A stretch of DNA of 54,338 bases from Rummeliibacillus pycnus_B. Its GTDB lineage: Bacteria > Bacillota > Bacilli > Bacillales_A > Planococcaceae. The DNA is taken from assembly GCF_050459865.1 (NCBI RefSeq), contig NZ_JBCMNM010000066.1:1-54338 (forward strand), in the 5' to 3' direction. Numbering within the stretch: position 1 is the stretch's first letter; each line of letters begins with the position of its first letter. Made by a program: the position numbers and the translations under genes. Below the pieces are notes generated by a model, which was not told where the DNA came from, did not search any database, and saw nothing but the letters and a program-made list of their open reading frames with translations. Below, piece after piece: positions 1 through 6,940 of the stretch.

Positions 1-40
1 GGGGTCTCACCTGTCTCGCTTTCCCGCAGGAGTCTACGCT
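1..40. repeat. Partial copy of GC-rich dispersed intergenic repeat (window edge)
   Basis: The first 40 bases match the inner part of the repeat at 43795-43936: both contain GGGGTCTC, then a short gap, then TTTCCCGCAGGAGTC. It is cut by the window edge, so its full length is unknown. It is clearly richer in GC than the surrounding DNA. Confidence 0.7.
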
Positions 41-96
41 AATTCCACATCAACAAAGATAGCTATACAAGATTTTTATTATAAATTTTCATATTT

Positions 97-704
97 TTAA
101 GATGATTTGTTTGGATATGCAATTCCTAAAATAGTAGAATCATTCCATTTGAAATTACTTATGAAATGTTTAGGCTCATATATTTCTATTTCTTTAATAC
201 AGTCTTCTCGTTTTTCATTTAAATGTAAAAGGTGATGCGTATAAACATTGTTTCTTTTTGTTAAAAAAGCGATAGTTTGTCTACTTTTGCCTTCGAATTT
301 TTCGGCTTTTTTCCATTGAAAAACGTGTAATACGCTAACAAGATCACCATATACGTTTTTAGCGTTTTCAAGGTGTTTAACAAAATAATCTACCATTTTT
401 TCGGTTTTCTGTAGTTTGTTTTTCTGTCTTATAGAGTCTTCTAACAGAGTTGCTTGGTAATAAGAATGTTGTTGTTGTTTTCTTACCGTCTCTCTGTCTA
501 TAAATGAGTTCCATTTCAACTAAATTTTTAATCCAGTTATCAATAGTTCTTGTTTTTGTACCAAAGAATTCAGCAATGCTATTTACACTATGCCAGCTAT
601 GGCCTTCTTTGTTGCTCGCGTGGAATGCGAAATAAAGATAAAGTCTAAGAGGCCCTCATTCACCAGCCCTTAAAGAATTTAAAGGGAATGCTAATTTTTT
701 AAAT
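97..704 (-). pseudogene. Decayed helix-turn-helix protein gene (in-frame stop plus frameshift)
   Basis: On the minus strand a reading frame from about 704 down encodes FPLNSLRAGE, then a TGA at 656-658, then GPLRLYLYFAFHASNKEG and a clear helix-turn-helix (SIAEFFGTKTRTIDNWIKNL, about 500-590). The coding sense then moves to another frame near 435-475 and continues as a basic 100-residue segment (NVYGDLVSVLHVFQWKK, ending at 97). The TGA replaces what is probably a TGG, because in proteins of this type a Trp between the acidic residue and Gly would be natural. No start codon or ribosome binding site precedes the frame. I do not recognise the family by name; it looks like a DNA-binding regulator or plasmid/phage-type HTH protein. 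The 140-codon open frame at 97-519 is the frameshifted C-terminal half, not an intact gene. Confidence 0.65.
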
Positions 705-779
705 AAAGGGAATTTTTAAACTATTACAGAATTTATTCTTATAACATCTAAATTTGATTTTCTAAGGAGGGAGGAATGA

Positions 780-1421
780 ATGAAGAAAATATTTTTATTT
801 CTTTTCATTTGTGTATTTTTAGTTGGTTATCAACAAAGCACAGACCAAGATACTACGAAGAATTCGAACATAAAATCAGAAGTTGCTTTTGTCCCCGACA
901 TAGAAATGGGATTAACATTAAAAGAAGCACTTGAAATGGCCCATAAAGAAGCAATTAAATGGAATAAAGAAGCGATGTTATATAGTGGAACTAGTGTTGA
1001 CAAGGATAAAGCGCCAACAGGAATGGACGGCAGAAGAAAAAATTGGAACATCGAATTTGGTATACCAGGTAAAACAGACTATTATCTAGTAACTATCCGA
1101 GACGGAAAGGTACTAGATAAAGTGCATGTGCCTAATGGCATGGAAGCTATGCCTAAAAGTCAATTTATTTCTAAGGTTGAAGATTTTAAGTATGATACAC
1201 CTGAATTACTAAAAGTGGCACTAAAAACCACCAAAATATATCCAGGGGACACTTTTGCTAAGGGATATAATTTTGGTTTCACTAAACACCTGAAAAAAAA
1301 CGTTCCAATTGTGCAGGTTATCGGTTGGGATAAGGCCAAGAAAAATATGATCTATTTAATGTTCAACGCAGTAACAGGAAAGCTAGAAGATAATTTTGAA
1401 AGAGAACAATATAAAAACTAA
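780..1421 (+). CDS. Secreted lipoprotein-like protein with degenerate lipobox
   Basis: This 213-residue protein starts with a signal sequence (MKKIFLFLFICVFLVG), but the residue after LVG is Tyr (codon TAT) where a lipoprotein would have Cys (TGT). The start at 780 is set by AAGGAGG at 764-770; an ATG four bases upstream is out of frame and opens only a short frame. The mature part seems to hold two PepSY-like units: one with LKEALEMAHKEAIKWNKEA followed by a beta segment DYYLVTIRDGKVLD, and one ending in NMIYLMFNAVTGKLED. The family is not recognised and the function is unknown. It probably faces the cell exterior, either released or held by an uncleaved signal anchor. It lies in the accessory patch and ends six bases before the recombinase scrap at 1427. 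Real gene: likely. Function: not assignable. Confidence 0.75.
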   Translation: MKKIFLFLFICVFLVGYQQSTDQDTTKNSNIKSEVAFVPDIEMGLTLKEALEMAHKEAIKWNKEAMLYSGTSVDKDKAPTGMDGRRKNWNIEFGIPGKTDYYLVTIRDGKVLDKVHVPNGMEAMPKSQFISKVEDFKYDTPELLKVALKTTKIYPGDTFAKGYNFGFTKHLKKNVPIVQVIGWDKAKKNMIYLMFNAVTGKLEDNFEREQYKN

Positions 1422-1426
1422 AAGGG

Positions 1427-1531
1427 GTTGGGCAGCAACTGTTTAATCACTCGGCACCATCGATCACCATGAAATACATAGGGGTGACCGAAGATGAAGT
1501 CGATGCAACAATGGAGGATTTTTCTTTGTGA
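1427..1531 (+). pseudogene. 3' scrap of a tyrosine recombinase (integrase)
   Basis: The frame from 1427 to the TGA at 1529-1531 reads GQQLFNHSAPSITMKYIGVT, then EDEVDATMEDFSL. This is the typical end of a phage or element-type tyrosine recombinase: the motif L-x-H-S-x-P-S-x-T is followed by the catalytic Tyr in KYIG. Nothing upstream in this frame is integrase-like, because it overlaps the end of the preceding gene, so the N-terminal and core catalytic parts are gone. The junction lies near 1430. There is no start codon or ribosome binding site for a protein this short. It marks a past integration or excision event next to the bacteriocin-like gene. Confidence 0.7.
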
Positions 1532-1550
1532 AACCAAGTAAGACGAAATT

Positions 1551-1591
1551 ATATTAAAAAGATGATCTTCAAGAGATCATCTTTTTAATAT
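1551..1591. terminator. Bidirectional terminator between convergent genes
   Basis: A perfect 18-bp stem (arms 1551-1568 and 1574-1591, loop TCAAG) with A-rich and T-rich flanks lies between the plus-strand gene ending at 1421 and the minus-strand gene ending at 1621. It can serve both directions. Confidence 0.85.
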
Positions 1592-1620
1592 AAATGTTCC
1601 CATTTTTATTTTGGAAAAAT

Positions 1621-2379
1621 TTAACCGCAGATTTTTATTGTTGCAGCTGTACAACCTAGGGCACCAATCAAACCACAGACTGTAGCTAAACTAAATCCAC
1701 CAATACCTGTAGTTATTCCTAGAGCAATTGCTAAAGCCCAACAAGCGGCACCCCCGCCAGCACCACATAATGCGCCTACAGCCCATTCACACCACCCCAA
1801 AGTTGAGATAGTATTTTTTTTCATTTCTTTGACAGCTTGGTCATAAAAATCATCTTGTGAGATGACATTACCATCCTTATTTATAATTTCACCTTTCTCA
1901 TTAATATCCATTGAGAATGCCTTTTCATTATTAACTATCATACTGATGTTGATCAAATTATCGGATTTTTTGTATCCATACAATAATTTAGAAGTATTAA
2001 CTACTTCTTTTTCTATATCATATACTAATTCAACATAAGCTAGATTATCCGATTGGATTTTCTCCCCAATTATAAAGCCAACCGTAGCTACTTCGTGACC
2101 ATTAGTATCTGTATCTGTAGTATTAATAACTATATCTTTATCTTTTAATTTATTAATAACTGTTGTCTTAGCAAATTCCTTATATTCTTTGGTTTTTTTA
2201 ACGTCTTTTAAAATATTTTTAAATTCTTTGTCACTTACGTTAGAAGTAGGAGTCTCTAAGCACTTTCCGTCACAATATTTTTCTCCTGCTGCAATTGCAT
2301 TTGATACATTGAAAATAGGCATACAAACTAGTAAAAAAGCAAATAAGATGAGAAAACGTTGTTTAACTTTTTTAGACAT
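1621..2379 (-). CDS. Halocin-C8-like cysteine-rich bacteriocin precursor
   Basis: The protein has 252 residues. Residues 1-31 form a Sec-type signal peptide (basic MSKKVKQR, hydrophobic core, AIAA site). A short Cys pair follows (YCDGKCLE). Residues about 50-190 are a charged domain of mixed alpha/beta look. The last 58 residues are glycine- and alanine-rich and hydrophobic with six cysteines (GWCEWAVGALCGAGGGAACW ... TVCGLIGALGCTAATIKICG). This pattern resembles the halocin C8 core and its bacterial relatives, where a Cys-rich C-terminal peptide is released from a larger exported proprotein and is held by disulfides. The start is supported by AAAGGTGTG at 2388-2395. No maturation protease or transporter gene lies beside it, so Sec export is the simplest route. 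A 55-residue membrane peptide is encoded divergently. Antimicrobial action is inferred from family resemblance only. Confidence 0.7.
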   Translation of the reverse strand: MSKKVKQRFLILFAFLLVCMPIFNVSNAIAAGEKYCDGKCLETPTSNVSDKEFKNILKDVKKTKEYKEFAKTTVINKLKDKDIVINTTDTDTNGHEVATVGFIIGEKIQSDNLAYVELVYDIEKEVVNTSKLLYGYKKSDNLINISMIVNNEKAFSMDINEKGEIINKDGNVISQDDFYDQAVKEMKKNTISTLGWCEWAVGALCGAGGGAACWALAIALGITTGIGGFSLATVCGLIGALGCTAATIKICG

Positions 2380-2430
2380 ATGAACACACCTTTCAATATA
2401 TGATTTTGTTTTGCAAAAAATAGGAACAAT

Positions 2431-2467
2431 TATATTATATATTCATTAACCGATAATGTATAATATA
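2431..2467. promoter_or_regulatory. Imperfect dyad in the divergent promoter region
   Basis: TATATTATA (2431-2439) and its reverse complement TATAATATA (2459-2467) flank an inner CATTA/TAATG pair. A TATAAT at 2459-2464 is a candidate -10 for the plus-strand gene; no convincing -35 is visible. The symmetry could be an operator serving both divergent genes, or simple AT-rich coincidence. Confidence 0.35.
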
Positions 2468-2500
2468 ACCAAATAAAGATATTTAAAGGAGGTTCTATTT

Positions 2501-2668
2501 ATGCTGAATATAAAAATGCTTGTAGGGATAGTGTTAGGTATATTAGTTGGCTTTTTTATAGCATTTTATTTCACTGGAAATTCAATAAATTGGAGTATAT
2601 TAATCGGATTGTTAGTTGGAATAATAATAATGTTCTTCTTTACAAGTAGAAAAAAGACGTCAAGTTAG
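2501..2668 (+). CDS. Small two-helix membrane peptide; candidate immunity protein
   Basis: The 55-codon frame starts at ATG 2501 behind a strong AAAGGAGG (2485-2492, 8 bases away). The product has two hydrophobic helices (LVGIVLGILVGFFIAFYF and ILIGLLVGIIIMFFF) joined by a short loop (TGNSINWS), and a basic tail RKKTSS. The strong ribosome binding site and the following terminator support a real gene. It stands divergent to the halocin-C8-like precursor and shares its promoter region. Small two-helix membrane proteins are common immunity factors for pore-forming peptides, so an immunity role is a reasonable guess from position and shape. No sequence family is recognised. Confidence 0.7.
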   Translation: MLNIKMLVGIVLGILVGFFIAFYFTGNSINWSILIGLLVGIIIMFFFTSRKKTSS

Positions 2669-2709
2669 AAGATGGTTTGGAGAACATAGCTACTGATTAT
2701 TTATTTACA

Positions 2710-2749
2710 GCAAAAAGCACCTTCTGGTGTAACAGAAGGTGCTTTTTGC
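2710..2749. terminator. Strong terminator after the small membrane peptide
   Basis: A perfect 17-bp stem (GCAAAAAGCACCTTCTG at 2710-2726 and its complement at 2733-2749, loop GTGTAA) lies 42 bases after the stop codon at 2668. Its outer part is A-rich then T-rich, so it can act in either direction. Confidence 0.85.
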
Positions 2750-2759
2750 CTTCAATGAG

Positions 2760-2818
2760 GAGATTGAAGCACAGTCCTTGGAAAACCGGTCTGTAGCGGA
2801 ACATCCAAATCTGAATCT
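2760..2818 (-). repeat. Copy of the dispersed repeat, reverse orientation
   Basis: Positions 2790-2812 are a perfect 23-base reverse-complement match to 54288-54310. The match extends imperfectly through GATTGAAGC...CTTGGAAA on the other side. This fixes the outer end of the repeat family, which also carries the GCTACAG...GCTTTCC segment seen at 43795. Confidence 0.75.
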
Positions 2819-2869
2819 GGAAAAGTTATTTACATTTTTCTTTTAGTTGATGAATTAATATCAAAAAAT

Positions 2870-2907
2870 AAAAGTTCCAAAAAACAATTCGTTTTTTTGG
2901 AACTTTT
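2870..2907 (-). terminator. Terminator of the amidase gene
   Basis: The 15-bp arms 2870-2884 and 2893-2907 form a hairpin just beyond the stop of the minus-strand amidase gene (2919). The stem is AT-rich at the loop end, with GTTCC/GGAAC and runs of T at the base. Confidence 0.75.
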
Positions 2908-2918
2908 CAATCAATCCA

Positions 2919-3794
2919 CTATTCATGTAAATAATTTTCTACACCTTTTGCAATGGAACTTGTTAATTTTTCTAAGTATTTTTTATCCGAGAGATTTTGA
3001 TCATCTTGTGGGTTGGTGATATAACCTAATTCCAATAATATAACAGGTACTTTTGACCAGTTAAATCCTGATAAATCTGCTCGATAACTTATCCCATTTT
3101 GATAGAGAGGAAACTCTTTCCCAACATGTTGTACAATCGTTTTGGATGCCTTCTGGCTTTCTTTAAATACTCCTTTTGTGTATGGATTATTATTAGAAGG
3201 TGTTATTATAGAAAATCCTTTTGCATTAGGATTTTCTGCGCCATCCGCATGTACTCGGATGAATAACTCTGAATGATTTTTGTTCGCTATTTTAGCGCGA
3301 TCACGATTGGATAGATCGACGTCATTTGAGTTCCGAGTCAAGACTACTTGATAACCTTTTTTCTTTAAATCTTTTTGGAGCATTTTAGAAAATTCTAATG
3401 TAATAGCGTATTCTGGTTTTTTCGTAACAACTCCCAATGAACCAACGGTAGCTTTATACTTAGTTTCCGATGATCCCGGTGCAACTGGTTCCTGCTCAAT
3501 ATTTGCACGCTGTTGATGGCCAGGGTCAATAGTGATAACTATTTTTTTAGTTTTCTGCTCCTTATTGGTGTTTTTTGGAGTATTTTCTTTCGTATTTTTC
3601 TTTGTAGCTGTTCCTATCACGCTGTTTTGATTTTTTTGCTTTTTGCTAGCTATTTCATTGGTAGAATCAATCGTATTCAAATGGTTTCTATCACTATTAT
3701 TTAATAGTCCTTGATTTGTTTGATGATTGACTATCAAAATAACACTTGAGACAAAGAGCGTCATAATAATTAATGATAGTGTCAATTTTTTCAT
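2919..3794 (-). CDS. N-acetylmuramoyl-L-alanine amidase (Amidase_3)
   Basis: This peptidoglycan hydrolase should cleave the bond between N-acetylmuramic acid and the stem peptide outside the cell. Of 291 residues, 5-22 form a membrane anchor or uncleaved signal, 25-83 a Lys/Asn/Thr-rich linker, and 84-290 the catalytic domain. Visible motifs are IDPGHQ (zinc ligand His93), KPEYA (Glu128, probable second ligand), RVHADG (His182) and the catalytic Glu255 in LLELGYITNP. No SH3b or SPOR wall-binding repeat is present. The start follows GAGGCGAT. It stands alone between two terminators downstream of mtaB. It is CwlD-like in size and domain but has a longer linker, so a role in sporulation, germination or vegetative wall turnover cannot be chosen from sequence. 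Confidence 0.9.
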   Translation of the reverse strand: MKKLTLSLIIMTLFVSSVILIVNHQTNQGLLNNSDRNHLNTIDSTNEIASKKQKNQNSVIGTATKKNTKENTPKNTNKEQKTKKIVITIDPGHQQRANIEQEPVAPGSSETKYKATVGSLGVVTKKPEYAITLEFSKMLQKDLKKKGYQVVLTRNSNDVDLSNRDRAKIANKNHSELFIRVHADGAENPNAKGFSIITPSNNNPYTKGVFKESQKASKTIVQHVGKEFPLYQNGISYRADLSGFNWSKVPVILLELGYITNPQDDQNLSDKKYLEKLTSSIAKGVENYLHE

Positions 3795-3836
3795 CTACAT
3801 CGCCTCAATTCGTTGTTACTTATAACTATAGCAAAC

Positions 3837-3861
3837 AAGCCTAGCTTTGGTCGCTAGGCTT
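3837..3861. terminator. Hairpin terminator after mtaB
   Basis: AAGCCTAGC (3837-3845) pairs with GCTAGGCTT (3853-3861) around a 7-base loop. It lies 18 bases past the mtaB stop and before the amidase gene; T-rich sequence follows on both strands, better on the plus strand. Confidence 0.65.
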
Positions 3862-3878
3862 TTTGACATATTCTAAAA

Positions 3879-5213
3879 TTATACATTAACAATATCTATA
3901 ACACGAACGAATTGGGCGCGTGAATGTGGATAACCTGCTTTGTCAATTTTAACTTTCACTATATTACCAATCATATCCTCAGTACCTTCGAATACAATTT
4001 TCAAATAGTTAGCAGTATAGCCAGTAAGTAAGCCAGCTTCTTCGCCTTCTTTAATCACTTCTTCTGGAATTACTTCTAGAACTTGATCTTCAAATTTCGA
4101 AGCATACTCTTTCGCAAGTTGATCATTTAAAGTTAATAAACGATGCACACGTTCATTTTTTACTTCTTCGTCAACTTGATCTTCCATACGAGCTGCAGGA
4201 GTTCCTGTTCGTTTTGAGAATGGGAATACATGTAGTTCTGCAAATTTATGTTTCGCAATAAAGTTATAAGTTTCCATAAATTCTTCTTCAGTTTCACCTG
4301 GGAAACCAACGATTACGTCAGATGTTACAGCAAGATCAGGTAACACTTCGCGTAAACGATCTAAACGTTCACCGAAGAATTCCATTGTATATTTACGACG
4401 CATACGTTTTAAAACGGTGTCAGAACCAGATTGAATTGGAATGTGTAAGTGATTTACTACAACTTTAGAGTCACGTAACACTTCAATAACTTCATCAGTT
4501 AATTGACTTGCTTCAATCGAACTAATGCGTAGACGTTTTAGACCTTTTACATTAGTTTCAATATCACGAAGAAGTTGTGCTAAGTTATAATCTTTTAAGT
4601 CTTGTCCATAACCACCAGTATGGATCCCAGTTAAAACGATTTCTAAATACCCAGCATCAACAAGTTGTTGCGCTTGGTGAACAACTTCTTTTGGGTCACG
4701 TGAACGCATTAGCCCACGTGCCCATGGGATAATACAAAAAGTACAGAAGTTATTACAACCTTCTTGAATTTTCAATGAAGCCCGTGTACGGTCTGTGAAG
4801 TATGGTACATCTAACTCTTCATATACTCTATTTTTCATGATATTTTTTACTGCATTAATTGGTTGACGTTCTTGCTTATATTGTTCAATGTACCCAAGCA
4901 TCTTTTGACGATCTTGTGTACCAACAACAATATCAACACCAGGGATTGCCATAATTTCTGCGGGAGAAGTTTGGGCATAACATCCTGTAACACAAATTAC
5001 TGAATCTGGGTTTTGACGAATCGCACGACGAATGACTTGGCGACTTTTTTTATCACCTGTATTCGTAACAGTACATGTATTAATGACATATACATCTGCT
5101 TGATGATCAAATTCTTTACGTTCATAACCTTCATCTTTAAACAGTTGCCAAATTGCTTCTGTTTCATAGTGATTCACTTTACATCCAAGTGTGTGAAAAG
5201 CCACTGAAGACAA
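3879..5213 (-). CDS. mtaB: tRNA (N6-threonylcarbamoyladenosine37-C2) methylthiotransferase MtaB
   Basis: This radical-SAM methylthiotransferase converts t6A37 to ms2t6A37 in tRNAs reading ANN codons (YqeV in B. subtilis). Of 444 residues, the UPF0004 domain carries Cys11 (LGCKVN), Cys47 (NTCTVT) and Cys78 (TGCYA) for the auxiliary cluster. The radical-SAM motif is CNNFCTFC (Cys153, Cys157, Cys160), and a C-terminal TRAM-like region begins near 375. The start is TTG, set by GAGGTGAGC and by the family start MxxVAFxTLGCKVN. It is the last gene of the dnaJ-prmA-rsmE-mtaB run, 15 bases after rsmE. It is distinguished from MiaB by the short N-terminus and the YqeV-type HTLGCKVNHYET opening. Confidence 0.95.
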   Translation of the reverse strand: MSSVAFHTLGCKVNHYETEAIWQLFKDEGYERKEFDHQADVYVINTCTVTNTGDKKSRQVIRRAIRQNPDSVICVTGCYAQTSPAEIMAIPGVDIVVGTQDRQKMLGYIEQYKQERQPINAVKNIMKNRVYEELDVPYFTDRTRASLKIQEGCNNFCTFCIIPWARGLMRSRDPKEVVHQAQQLVDAGYLEIVLTGIHTGGYGQDLKDYNLAQLLRDIETNVKGLKRLRISSIEASQLTDEVIEVLRDSKVVVNHLHIPIQSGSDTVLKRMRRKYTMEFFGERLDRLREVLPDLAVTSDVIVGFPGETEEEFMETYNFIAKHKFAELHVFPFSKRTGTPAARMEDQVDEEVKNERVHRLLTLNDQLAKEYASKFEDQVLEVIPEEVIKEGEEAGLLTGYTANYLKIVFEGTEDMIGNIVKVKIDKAGYPHSRAQFVRVIDIVNV

Positions 5214-5228
5214 GGCTGCTCACCTCTT

Positions 5229-5966
5229 TCATTCAAATTCATAAGAAATAGCAGAAAGCACATAGAAAGGTGCTGTTTCCGCTCGTAATATTCTAGGTCC
5301 TAGCGATATACACTGACATCCTAATTGTTTAAGAGCTTTTGCCTCTTCGCGATCGATTCCGCCTTCTGGCCCGAAGATGACAAGCATTGATTTATAATCA
5401 TACACCTTTTTTAGTTGTTCAGCAAATCTTGTACGTACTTCTTGTTTGGCATCTTCTTCATCCGCTAGGAAGACAACATCATAGTTTTCCACTTCTTGTA
5501 AGAGTTTTTTGAAACTAATAGGCTCTTCAATAGTTGGGATATGTGTACGATGTGACTGTTCCGCAGCTTCTTTAGCAATTTTTTGCAAACGTTCTTGTTT
5601 CTTTTTACCTTTTTTATAGTCCCATTTTACAATCGAACGTTCTGCTTCAAAAGGAATAAATGAGTGCATCCCTAATTCGGTTGATTTTTGGACGATTAAT
5701 TCTAATTTATCACCTTTTGGTAATCCACATGCGATCGTTACATCGATTGGAAGCTCAGAAGATGGTAGCGTACATTTTGTTTTTTGCACATGTACGCCCT
5801 CATCTGTAAGTTTTGCAATTTCACAAATAGTCGCTTCCCCATTATGTACGACGATAATTTCATCGCCGGAACGCATACGCATGACTTTCGAAATATGGTG
5901 AGCATCATCTCCGCTGATGATGGCTAATTCATTGTCGAATGATTCATTGATAAAATATCGTTGCAT
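5229..5966 (-). CDS. rsmE: 16S rRNA (uracil1498-N3)-methyltransferase
   Basis: RsmE methylates N3 of U1498 in 16S rRNA on the assembled small subunit. The 245-residue protein has an N-terminal PUA-like RNA-binding domain (1-70) and a SPOUT methyltransferase domain whose trefoil knot is marked by VIFGPEGGI and LGPRILRAETAP near the C-terminus. Length and motifs match the family. The ATG start follows GGAGTG. It lies 17 bases after prmA and 15 before mtaB, the usual Bacillus order, so co-transcription from the dnaJ promoter is expected. Confidence 0.95.
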   Translation of the reverse strand: MQRYFINESFDNELAIISGDDAHHISKVMRMRSGDEIIVVHNGEATICEIAKLTDEGVHVQKTKCTLPSSELPIDVTIACGLPKGDKLELIVQKSTELGMHSFIPFEAERSIVKWDYKKGKKKQERLQKIAKEAAEQSHRTHIPTIEEPISFKKLLQEVENYDVVFLADEEDAKQEVRTRFAEQLKKVYDYKSMLVIFGPEGGIDREEAKALKQLGCQCISLGPRILRAETAPFYVLSAISYEFE

Positions 5967-5983
5967 GAGTACACTCCATTAGT

Positions 5984-6922
5984 TTAGGCTTTACGAGAGA
6001 TTATTGTTACCCAGTCTTCCATCATCATTACTTCATCAATAATGAAACCTGCACTTTCAAGAGATGCTTTAACATCCTCTTTTTTTGCTTCAATAATTCC
6101 TGAAGTGATAAAATATCCACCTGGTTTAACAACAGTATAAGCATCATCCGTAAAAGTCATAATGATTTCCGCTAATATATTCGCTACAACAATATCAGCA
6201 GGCTCTTTTACCGAATCAAGTAAGTTTCCTTGAACAACTTCAATATGATCTTGAACTTTGTTAAGTTTTACATTTATTTTTGCCGATTGTACTGCTACTT
6301 CATCCAGATCAAGTGCATGAACATGTTTTGCTCCAAGCATAGCAGCTCCAATAGCTAATACACCTGAACCAGTACCTACATCAGTGACAGTAGAATCTTT
6401 TGTTACATATTTTTCTAATGCTTGTAAACTCATAACAGTTGTGGGATGCGTTCCAGTACCAAATGCCATTCCTGGATCTAACTCAATGATTAGTTCATCA
6501 CTATCAACTGGATTGTATATTTCCCATGTTGGGACGATAGTAAAACGGTTAGAAATCTTCACTGGATGGTAGTATTTTTTCCATGCAGTAGACCATTCTT
6601 CTTCGTTTATTTCACTAATAGATACTTCATTGGCCCCAATATTAATATCGAAATTAATAAGATTAGTGATTGCAAGTTTAATTTCTTCTACTGTTTCACC
6701 TAAAAAGCTTGTGACAGGTAAATAGGCTTTTACTATTACACCATCTATTGGGAAATCTATTGGATCTAATTCGTAAATTTCACCGAATACATTTTCTCTT
6801 ATTTTGAATAGATCTTCTGAATCTTCAATAACGACTCCACTTGCTCCTGCCTCATGCAAAATATTTGAGATAGGTTCTACAGCTTCGTTTGTTGTATGGA
6901 TGGATAACTCCGACCATTTCAC
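5984..6922 (-). CDS. prmA: Ribosomal protein L11 methyltransferase
   Basis: PrmA trimethylates lysines and the N-terminus of ribosomal protein L11 using SAM. The start is chosen as GTG at 6922, giving MKWSELSIHTT, the conserved family opening, nine bases after GAGGAG; an upstream TTG is only three bases from that site. The 312-residue protein has an N-terminal L11-recognition domain, then a Rossmann methyltransferase with VGTGSGVLAIGA (SAM loop) and the catalytic-site motif VANILAEII. PGMAFGTGTHPTT before the SAM loop is diagnostic. It follows dnaJ after 18 bases. Confidence 0.95.
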   Translation of the reverse strand: MKWSELSIHTTNEAVEPISNILHEAGASGVVIEDSEDLFKIRENVFGEIYELDPIDFPIDGVIVKAYLPVTSFLGETVEEIKLAITNLINFDINIGANEVSISEINEEEWSTAWKKYYHPVKISNRFTIVPTWEIYNPVDSDELIIELDPGMAFGTGTHPTTVMSLQALEKYVTKDSTVTDVGTGSGVLAIGAAMLGAKHVHALDLDEVAVQSAKINVKLNKVQDHIEVVQGNLLDSVKEPADIVVANILAEIIMTFTDDAYTVVKPGGYFITSGIIEAKKEDVKASLESAGFIIDEVMMMEDWVTIISRKA

Positions 6923-6940
6923 TTGCAATCACTCCTCTAA

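Noticed and set aside
97..519. Intact 140-residue gene
   Set aside because: It is the frameshifted C-terminal half of a longer decayed HTH gene; its first codon overlaps the HTH coding frame and has no ribosome site.
776..830. ATG at 776 as a gene start
   Set aside because: It opens a different frame that stops after a few codons; the ATG at 780 leads into the long frame with correct spacing to AAGGAGG.
830..1051. Minus-strand open frame of 73 codons
   Set aside because: It lies wholly inside the plus-strand gene 780-1421, has no ribosome site and its sequence looks like a mirror of that gene.
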